A DNA stretch of 64,000 nucleotides from Paraglaciecola polaris LMG 21857 (GTDB lineage Bacteria; Pseudomonadota; Gammaproteobacteria; Enterobacterales; Alteromonadaceae), in NCBI RefSeq assembly GCF_000315055.1, contig NZ_BAER01000044.1, positions 236,407-300,406 on the forward strand, written 5' to 3'. The notes under the pieces are model-generated. The model searched no databases, was not told where the DNA came from, and was given only the letters and a program-made list of their open reading frames with translations. This document shows, one piece after another, positions 57,973-64,000 of this stretch. How positions within the stretch are numbered: the first letter of the stretch is position 1; the number at the start of each line of letters is the position of its first letter. The position numbers and the translations under genes are program-made.

Positions 57973-59928
57973 TTATAGGTCAGTAAACGATACCCCAGGA
58001 TACGTATTCCCGTGCCATTCAACGTCTTGTTGATTGAAATTCAATACAAGCGTGGTGTCTCCACGTCGGCTTAATCTAAGACCTTTAGGCAGTTCGAAAG
58101 TATCGATGCCTTGTTCTGTTAATACATCTTTAAGCACAGACTTGATTAATGTCGCTGACAAGGCGCCTATAACGCTCACCTGCTCATGTTTACTCACTGC
58201 CGCCATTCCTTGCATTGGGCCATCCGTGTAGCGATGGGTTGCAATGGCTGTGGTTAACACATAACTTTCACACCACAGTTTAGCGCTAAAACTCGCTTGC
58301 TTATCTTCTTGTTCAATCTGCTGAGAAATCGTTGGACGAAGGGAATCGAAATTCGCCAATTTTACCCCAACCAATGTATCAATTAATTCAAATTGGCCAT
58401 GCTTAGCAACCCGCCCTGAATGCTCACGGAAGGCGGTGCGTGGTCCAAAAACTAACGGGCATTTCTCTGCAGTGTGATGCAGTTGTGTGGCAATCTCAGG
58501 TGTCATCAATGTTAAAGCGGGTGCAACAACTAAGGCATAATTTTTATTTGCTAGTTGCTCAGGGTGAATAATATCAACATCAACACCGAGCTCGCGCAGC
58601 GCGCTGTAAAACATCATAAATTGATGCCAATAACTGAGATCTTTGTTGTGTGGTTGTAAATTATAAATCCACAGGCTGTTGTAATCATGCAACAGAGCTA
58701 CACGGGCATTAACCTTCTCTAGGGCAAAGTTAGAGGGGTCAAAGTCTTTCACTTCTTGGTAGCCCCTATCGGCGCGTCCGTCCTGTTGAAGCAAGCCAGA
58801 GTGCATGATCTCTTGTGCCATGTGGCTGGCGCGCCATCTAAAATAAGTGACAGAGCTGGCACCGTGTGCCCACGCCTGAGCCGTCCATAATTTTACCGCG
58901 CCGGCGGCCGGCAAAGGATTGTATTGTGCCCAGTTTGCATGACCACATTGTTGTTCCATCACCCAAAAATCCCGCCCGCCTTTAATTCCGCGATACAAGT
59001 CGTGATTAAAGCTGACTAAATCAGGATGTCCTGTACGAGCAAACTCTGTTTTGGTTTCTTCACTTTCCCAAGTGGCAAAGAACTCTAACATTCCGATTGG
59101 GTAGCTATCCCAAGCAACAAAATCGAGATTTTTGGCTACTTTATAAAGATCAAATTCTTGCGCGAATATGACAAAGTTATGGGTAAGAAAGCGTCCAGGA
59201 GACAACGCTCTAAGCACATCAATTTGTACTTGCTGGAATTCATCTATCATGTCTGAACAAAAACGCTGATAATCCAGCGCATGAGAGGGATTCGGCTGGC
59301 GCACGGCAGTCAAATTAGGTGGATTAACTTGCTGCCAATCCGAGTAATCTTGACTCCAAAATGCACAGCCCCAAGCTTGGTTCAAAGCATCTAATGTTTG
59401 ATAACGCTCGCTGAGCCATTGAGGAAATGCCATAGCACTCGCGCCACCATATGAAACTGCCGTCCCTTCATGTCCGAGTTCATTATCCGTTTGCCAGCCA
59501 ATTACAGCGGGATTATTGCCATAACGCTGAGCCATGAGGGTGGTAATTCGTTTGGACTCTTCCCGATAGAGCAAACTAGCATGATCATAATGCCGACGAG
59601 AGCCAAACCTCATAGTTTGTCCTTGTGCATCAATTGCGAGTATCTGCGGGTGTTTTTGAATTAGCCATGCAGGAGGTGTTGCGGTAGGTGTACACATCAC
59701 GATTTTAAGACCATGCTGGGTATAAATATCGATTGCGTTGTCTAGCCATTGCCAGTCAAATCGTCCATCTTGGGGCTCAATTTTAGCCCAAGAAAATTCG
59801 GCTAGTCGCACGTAGGCTAACCCCAATTCTTTTTGTCGCTGGGCATGTGCAGTCCATTCATTTTCTGGTACATGCTCGGGGTAATCACATACGCCCAAGG
59901 TGAGTGTGGCGCTATTTAGAGTAGACAT
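57973..59928 (-). CDS. GH42-family beta-galactosidase
   Basis: A 651-residue glycosidase. The N-terminal barrel ([24 protein letters not shown]) has the acid/base Glu150 in [10 protein letters not shown] and the nucleophile Glu325 in FWVMEQQCG. It is followed by a trimerisation (DJ-1-like) domain (about 395-570) and a small C-terminal domain. It cuts terminal beta-galactosides. The start ATG 59928 follows GGAGG; a longer frame to 60048 lacks a site. No signal peptide is seen, so it is probably cytoplasmic. Confidence 0.92.
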   Translation of the reverse strand: MSTLNSATLTLGVCDYPEHVPENEWTAHAQRQKELGLAYVRLAEFSWAKIEPQDGRFDWQWLDNAIDIYTQHGLKIVMCTPTATPPAWLIQKHPQILAIDAQGQTMRFGSRRHYDHASLLYREESKRITTLMAQRYGNNPAVIGWQTDNELGHEGTAVSYGGASAMAFPQWLSERYQTLDALNQAWGCAFWSQDYSDWQQVNPPNLTAVRQPNPSHALDYQRFCSDMIDEFQQVQIDVLRALSPGRFLTHNFVIFAQEFDLYKVAKNLDFVAWDSYPIGMLEFFATWESEETKTEFARTGHPDLVSFNHDLYRGIKGGRDFWVMEQQCGHANWAQYNPLPAAGAVKLWTAQAWAHGASSVTYFRWRASHMAQEIMHSGLLQQDGRADRGYQEVKDFDPSNFALEKVNARVALLHDYNSLWIYNLQPHNKDLSYWHQFMMFYSALRELGVDVDIIHPEQLANKNYALVVAPALTLMTPEIATQLHHTAEKCPLVFGPRTAFREHSGRVAKHGQFELIDTLVGVKLANFDSLRPTISQQIEQEDKQASFSAKLWCESYVLTTAIATHRYTDGPMQGMAAVSKHEQVSVIGALSATLIKSVLKDVLTEQGIDTFELPKGLRLSRRGDTTLVLNFNQQDVEWHGNTYPGVSFTDL

Positions 59929-60012
59929 AACCTTGCCTCCATTAAACCAATTAGTATGATAAATATGATGAGAGGAAATTAAACATTTATGTAAGGTAAC
60001 GCAAAGACTATT

Positions 60013-60049
60013 TTTGGCTATTTGAACGTTAGCCGATAAATTAGCCAAA
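60013..60049. promoter_or_regulatory. inverted repeat upstream of GH42 gene
   Basis: TTTGGCTA (60013-60020) and TAGCCAAA (60042-60049), 21 bases apart, lie about 85 bases upstream of the GH42 start. A regulator site is possible but weakly supported. Confidence 0.35.
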
Positions 60050-60096
60050 TATGATAGTGAATAGCAAAATCTGCGTTTACAAGGCTCTTTAAATAC

Positions 60097-60122
60097 AAAA
60101 ATGCCGCTATAAGAAGCGGCAT
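60097..60122 (-). terminator. rho-independent terminator after etfA
   Basis: ATGCCGCT (60101-60108), loop of six, AGCGGCAT (60115-60122). On the minus strand it is followed by four or five T (60100-60097). It lies 22 bases after the etfA stop. Confidence 0.8.
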
Positions 60123-60144
60123 AAAATGATGTTAGAGTGACTGT

Positions 60145-61071
60145 TTACAGCGCGGCTTCGAGCTCCGGCAATATATCAAATAGATCGCCGACTAAACCGT
60201 AATCGGCAACCTGGAATATCGGTGCTTCTTCATCTTTGTTAATCGCGACTATGACTTTAGAGTCTTTCATGCCCGCTAAATGCTGAATGGCACCGGAAAT
60301 ACCTACCGCAATATATAACTGAGGTGCAACGATTTTACCGGTTTGACCAACCTGCATGTCATTGGGTACGAAACCGGCGTCGACAGCGGCCCTAGATGCC
60401 CCCATCGCGGCTCCTAGTTTATCAGCAATACCATCTAACAATTTGAAGTTTTCGCCATTTTGCATGCCTCGGCCGCCAGAGATAATTACGTCGGCAGCGG
60501 TTAGCTCAGGGCGTTCAGACTTGGTTAATTCAGCACTGACAAAAGACGAAATAGTTGACTCTTTAACCACGTCGATTGCTTCGACGGGCGCGCTGTTGCC
60601 TGTACCATTGGCATCGAATGTTGAAGTACGCACGGTTAACACTTTAATGCTATCGCTGGATTGAACCGTTGCGATGGCGTTGCCTGCATAAATTGGGCGC
60701 ACAAAGGTGTCGCTACTCTTAACACCGATAACATCAGAAATTTGTGCGACGTCTAATAACGCTGCAACTCTAGGCATAAAATTTTTGCCTGTGGTCGTTG
60801 CAGCACAAATAACGTGGCTGTAATCCTTGCCTAATTGAGCGACAAGATCAGCGACATTTTCTGCTAGTTGATGCTCATACGCTACGTTGTCTGCTAATAA
60901 AACCTTAGAAACACCGTCTACTGCACTAGCCTGCTTGGCTACATCGGCACATTGTGATCCGACGACTAACAGGTGAAGTTCATCACCCATTTGACATGCT
61001 GCATTGGCTAACTTAAGGGTTTCCGACTTTAGCTGGCTGTTGTCGTGCTCTGCATATAGAAGAATTGCCAT
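60145..61071 (-). CDS. etfA: electron transfer flavoprotein subunit alpha
   Basis: A 308-residue subunit that holds FAD in the ETF heterodimer. The FAD-binding C-terminal domain has SGGRGMQNGENFKLL, VGQTGKIVAPQLYIAVGISGAIQHLAGM and DYGLVGDLFDILPEL. It passes electrons from acyl-CoA dehydrogenases to ETF-QO. The ATG overlaps the etfB stop by one base (TAATG). Confidence 0.96.
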   Translation of the reverse strand: MAILLYAEHDNSQLKSETLKLANAACQMGDELHLLVVGSQCADVAKQASAVDGVSKVLLADNVAYEHQLAENVADLVAQLGKDYSHVICAATTTGKNFMPRVAALLDVAQISDVIGVKSSDTFVRPIYAGNAIATVQSSDSIKVLTVRTSTFDANGTGNSAPVEAIDVVKESTISSFVSAELTKSERPELTAADVIISGGRGMQNGENFKLLDGIADKLGAAMGASRAAVDAGFVPNDMQVGQTGKIVAPQLYIAVGISGAIQHLAGMKDSKVIVAINKDEEAPIFQVADYGLVGDLFDILPELEAAL

Positions 61072-61820
61072 TAGATCACCTTCGCTTCATTTCTTAATTT
61101 ATCAACTAATTCAGCTACGTCAGCCACCTTGATGCCACCTTTTCGTTGGGCAGGCGGTTCAACTTTCAGCACTTTAACGTTAGACGTGAGGGAAACACCA
61201 AAATCGGCTGCTGCTTTTACGTCCAACGGTTTACGTTTTGCTTTCATGATATTTGGTAATGACGCATAACGAGGTTCGTTTAAGCGTAAATCTGTGGTCA
61301 CGACCGCAGGAAGGCTTAATTGAACAGTTTGCAAGCCACCGTCTATTTCACGAGTGACGTTTATCTTTCCGTCATTAATATCCACTTCAGAAGCAAACGT
61401 CCCCTGAGGCATCCCGGTAAGTGCTGCAAGCATCTGACCTGTCTGATTGTTGTCTGAGTCAATTGCTTGCTTACCTAAAATGACCAAGTCAGGATTTTCT
61501 TCTTCGACCACTTTCTGCAGTAATTTAGCAATTTGCAGCGAGTCTAAGTTTTCACTGGTATCAATTTGTAAGCCTCGATCAGCGCCTAGGGCGAGTGCCG
61601 TTCTTATTTGTTCTTGACACGATTTGTCACCAATGGATACCACAAGGATCTCAGTCGCGATGCCTTTCTCTTTTAATCTAACCGCCTCTTCGACGGCTAT
61701 TTCACAAAAAGGATTAATGGACATTTTGGCGTTGGTTAAATCAACAGCGCTATGATCGGCCTTAACTCGCACTTTCACGTTATAATCAATGGCGCGTTTT
61801 ACCGGCACTAATATTTTCAT
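61071..61820 (-). CDS. etfB: electron transfer flavoprotein subunit beta
   Basis: A 249-residue subunit that binds AMP and forms the ETF dimer. It starts [20 protein letters not shown] at an ATG (61820) with AGGTG upstream; an in-frame start at 61853 is less likely. It has [24 protein letters not shown] and [25 protein letters not shown]. It is the first gene of etfBA. Confidence 0.95.
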   Translation of the reverse strand: MKILVPVKRAIDYNVKVRVKADHSAVDLTNAKMSINPFCEIAVEEAVRLKEKGIATEILVVSIGDKSCQEQIRTALALGADRGLQIDTSENLDSLQIAKLLQKVVEEENPDLVILGKQAIDSDNNQTGQMLAALTGMPQGTFASEVDINDGKINVTREIDGGLQTVQLSLPAVVTTDLRLNEPRYASLPNIMKAKRKPLDVKAAADFGVSLTSNVKVLKVEPPAQRKGGIKVADVAELVDKLRNEAKVI

Positions 61821-61854
61821 TTTCACCTCATTTGACACGCGTTTAAGTAACAAA

Positions 61855-61876
61855 AAATGTAATTAATATTACATTT
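61855..61876 (-). promoter_or_regulatory. inverted repeat close to the etfB start
   Basis: AAATGTAAT (61855-61863), four bases, ATTACATTT (61868-61876): a perfect 9-bp inverted repeat, 35 bases upstream of the etfB ATG. Confidence 0.5.
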
Positions 61877-61901
61877 ACGGAATAGAGCTAATTTACGTTC
61901 T

Positions 61902-61919
61902 GTTGACGTGGACGTCAAC
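61902..61919 (-). promoter_or_regulatory. palindromic operator candidate upstream of etfBA
   Basis: GTTGACG (61902-61908), TGGA, CGTCAAC (61913-61919): perfect arms. The pattern TTGACGT-N2-ACGTCAA resembles sites for MerR-type regulators of branched-chain or fatty acid breakdown (LiuR-type) as I recall them. It is 82 bases upstream of the etfB start. Confidence 0.5.
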
Positions 61920-62064
61920 CCACACTACTCTCGCGCAACTGACCAAAAGCAAAATCTAACAGATTTATTCCCTAAAAATAATGAATTTAGCTTGTTCAGG
62001 GGAGTAGAATAAACTGCTAGGCATGCTGGTTAATTAAGCGGTGTGGCGCGCAGGGCTGTTGCTA

Positions 62065-62102
62065 GCTTATTGCCACGTATGCCCCTGAGCATACGAATAA
62101 GC
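62065..62102. repeat. long bulged hairpin between etfB and ETF-QO genes
   Basis: GCTTATT, four unpaired bases, CGTATGC, loop of six, GCATACG and AATAAGC: 14 paired bases in the space between divergent genes. It may be an mRNA structure or operator. Confidence 0.5.
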
Positions 62103-62251
62103 GTCACTTATTGGGGATATATATACAAATAAGTTGCGCTTTTGCGACGCGAAAAGTAAAACAACAAGCAAACTAATTGTAAACTTTGTGTAACCAAGAT
62201 ACACAAAGGCATTTTTTTAATTAATACATATTTATAAAAGAGGAGAAACTG

Positions 62252-63901
62252 GTGGAACGAGAATCGATGGAGTTTGATGTAGTGATAGTCGGTGCTGGTC
62301 CAGCGGGGCTCTCAACCGCATGTCGCTTGATGCAATTGGCCCAAGAAAAAGAACAAGAACTCATGGTCTGTGTCGTAGAAAAAGGCTCAGAGGTCGGTGC
62401 GCATATATTATCCGGCGCGGTGTTTGAAACTCGCGCTTTGGACGAGCTTTTCCCCGAGTGGAAAACCATGGGCGCCCCGTTAAACACACCGGTAACTGAA
62501 GATCATATTTACTATCTGCGTGACGACCAAAAAGCCAATAAATTACCTAACATGATTACGCCTAAGACCATGCACAATGATGGCAACTACATTGTGAGTA
62601 TGGGCAATGTTACCCGTTGGTTAGCCGAACAGGCGGAATCGTTAGGTGTTGAAGTCTTCCCTGGCTTCGCCGCGGCAGATATCATATATAACGAAGACGG
62701 TAGTGTTGGCGGAGTGCTTACCGGAGACATGGGTATTGGCCACAGCGGGGAACATAAAGACGGTTATATGCCGGGTATGGAACTGCGTGCTAAATACACA
62801 GTATTCGCCGAGGGTTGTCGTGGGCACTTAGGTAAGGAACTGATTAGCAAGTTTGCATTAGACAAAGACAAAGCTGCGCAACATTACGCTATCGGTTTCA
62901 AAGAGATCTGGGATATAGAACCAAGTAAACATCAAGAAGGATTAGTCGTGCATAGCGCTGGCTGGCCATTAACAGAAGCGTCAGGCGGATCTTATTTGTA
63001 TCACGCTGAAAATAATCAGGTGTTTGTAGGTTTGATTGTCGATTTAAATTACAGTAATCCGCACTTGAGTCCCTTTGATGAATTTCAACGCTTGAAACAC
63101 CACCCTGTTTTTAAGCAATATTTAGACGGCGCAAAACGCGTCAGCTACGGTGCTAGAGCCATAGCAAAAGGCGGCTTCAATTCATTACCTAAAATGACTC
63201 TCCCAGGGGCTTTATTAGTTGGTTGTGATGCCGGTACATTGAATTTTGCCAAAATAAAAGGCAATCATACCGCCATGAAATCAGGCATGTTAGCGGCGGA
63301 AACACTCATTCAAGCACTCGGTAATGAACAAACAGGTGGAAAAGATTTAGTCGATTATACCGAGCGTTTTAAAACCTCATGGGTTTATGACGAGCTATTT
63401 AAAGCGAGAAACTTCGGTGCTGCTCTACATAAATTTGGTACGTTTATGGGCGGCGCATATAATACAGTTGAGCAAAATATATTTAATGGCAATATGTTTT
63501 TCAATTTGTCTGATAACAGCAAGGATCATGAGCAACTTAAACTTGCTAAAGATTGTCCTGAAATAAAATACCCTAAATATGACGGTGTATTAAGTTTCGA
63601 TAAGCTGTCATCGGTATTTTTGTCTAACACCAATCACGAAGAAGATCAGCCTTGTCATCTGAAGTTAAAAGACCAAGCGGTTCCTATAACCGTTAATTTA
63701 GCGCTATATGACGAGCCTGCTCAACGTTATTGTCCTGCTGGGGTCTATGAAATTATCGATACGGATCAAGGTGAAAAAGCACTACAAATAAATGCACAAA
63801 ACTGCGTGCATTGTAAAACCTGCGATATTAAAGACCCTACCCAGAATATTCAGTGGGTTGTGCCAGAAGGTGCAGGAGGCCCGAATTACCCAAATATGTA
63901 A
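62252..63901 (+). CDS. etfD: electron transfer flavoprotein-ubiquinone oxidoreductase
   Basis: A 549-residue membrane-associated enzyme that moves electrons from ETF to ubiquinone. The FAD motif VVIVGAGPAGLSTACRLMQ is at the start; SGAVFETRALDELFPEW and GCDAGTLNFAKIKGNHTAMKSG are typical. A 4Fe-4S cluster at the C-terminus has Cys494, Cys518, Cys521 and Cys524 (NCVHCKTCDI) and the end GGPNYPNM. The GTG at 62252 follows AGAGGAG by seven bases. It is divergent from etfBA and completes that pathway. Confidence 0.96.
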   Translation: MERESMEFDVVIVGAGPAGLSTACRLMQLAQEKEQELMVCVVEKGSEVGAHILSGAVFETRALDELFPEWKTMGAPLNTPVTEDHIYYLRDDQKANKLPNMITPKTMHNDGNYIVSMGNVTRWLAEQAESLGVEVFPGFAAADIIYNEDGSVGGVLTGDMGIGHSGEHKDGYMPGMELRAKYTVFAEGCRGHLGKELISKFALDKDKAAQHYAIGFKEIWDIEPSKHQEGLVVHSAGWPLTEASGGSYLYHAENNQVFVGLIVDLNYSNPHLSPFDEFQRLKHHPVFKQYLDGAKRVSYGARAIAKGGFNSLPKMTLPGALLVGCDAGTLNFAKIKGNHTAMKSGMLAAETLIQALGNEQTGGKDLVDYTERFKTSWVYDELFKARNFGAALHKFGTFMGGAYNTVEQNIFNGNMFFNLSDNSKDHEQLKLAKDCPEIKYPKYDGVLSFDKLSSVFLSNTNHEEDQPCHLKLKDQAVPITVNLALYDEPAQRYCPAGVYEIIDTDQGEKALQINAQNCVHCKTCDIKDPTQNIQWVVPEGAGGPNYPNM

Positions 63902-63917
63902 TTAATTCATTTAATAT

Positions 63918-63946
63918 AAAAAAAGCGAAATTTATTTCGCTTTTTT
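63918..63946 (+). terminator. rho-independent terminator after ETF-QO gene
   Basis: A run of seven A with GCGAAA (63918-63930), loop of four, TTTCGC (63935-63940) and six T. It ends the ETF-QO transcript. Confidence 0.85.
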
Positions 63947-64000
63947 ATTTGAACGCTTAAAAATATGAATTATTAATATTAAAAGTCTTTTAATAACCAC

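Noticed and set aside
1..64000. Defence island, toxin-antitoxin pair, CRISPR array or secretion cluster
   Set aside because: I looked for paired small genes, restriction or nuclease motifs and spaced repeats and saw none; the only repeats are two short tandem arrays.

Overview
The window looks like a stretch of chromosome from a marine gammaproteobacterium of the order Alteromonadales, most like the Glaciecola/Paraglaciecola/Alteromonas group. That placement is inference. It rests on moderate to low GC, the conserved block tatD-holB-tmk-mltG-pabC-fabF-acpP-fabG-fabD-fabH-plsX-rpmF-yceD with maf, rluC and rne close by, a ydbH-ynbE-ydbL operon, a large TonB-dependent receptor, and ETF/ETF-QO genes near acyl-CoA dehydrogenase genes. 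I noticed no rRNA, tRNA, CRISPR array or insertion sequence.

Layout. 1-230 is the start of a D-lactate dehydrogenase gene. 575-1531 is a receiver-GGDEF diguanylate cyclase. 1779-4945 is a copper-efflux operon (MerR-type regulator, CopA-type ATPase, membrane-anchored cupredoxin) behind a textbook MerR promoter with a 19-bp spacer. 5490-7821 holds a LysR regulator divergent from a frameshifted MATE exporter. 7893-8775 is a frameshifted UspE-like stress protein. 9168-12314 is a hybrid histidine kinase. 12339-13544 is a BigR-like sulfur regulator with two YeeE/YedE (PmpAB-type) transport proteins and a palindromic operator. 13815-16511 is a TonB-dependent receptor. 17410-20181 carries an Lgt-like/thioredoxin fusion and 6-phosphogluconate dehydrogenase. 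20595-21890 is an isolated tyrosine recombinase behind an SOS-box-like site. 21920-27044 has a GH13 branching-type enzyme, a frameshifted membrane protein and a Fur-box-preceded PepSY operon.

27136-37697 is the housekeeping block: TatD, DNA polymerase III delta', thymidylate kinase, MltG, PabC, then the fatty-acid synthesis genes, L32 and YceD, all on the minus strand. Maf (YceF) follows on the plus strand. An rmlBACD dTDP-rhamnose operon, with rmlB frameshifted, lies between maf and rluC. RNase E is divergent from rluC behind a long leader, then come RhlE and the ydbH-ynbE-ydbL envelope operon. 51562-55983 is a four-gene acyl-CoA dehydrogenase/oxidoreductase/SDR operon divergent from a GlxA-type AraC regulator. 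57587-59928 has a free-standing CBM48 protein and a GH42 beta-galactosidase. 60145-63901 is etfBA and the divergent ETF-quinone oxidoreductase, which pass electrons from acyl-CoA dehydrogenases to quinone.

I see no clearly new multi-gene system. The points most worth following up are the SOS-box orphan recombinase, the MerR and BigR-type operators, the degenerate Lgt/TlpA fusion, paired palindromes upstream of etfB, and four genes (MATE, uspE-like, a membrane protein, rmlB) each broken by a single base change in a homopolymer run. The last pattern suggests sequencing error or phase variation rather than four independent decays.
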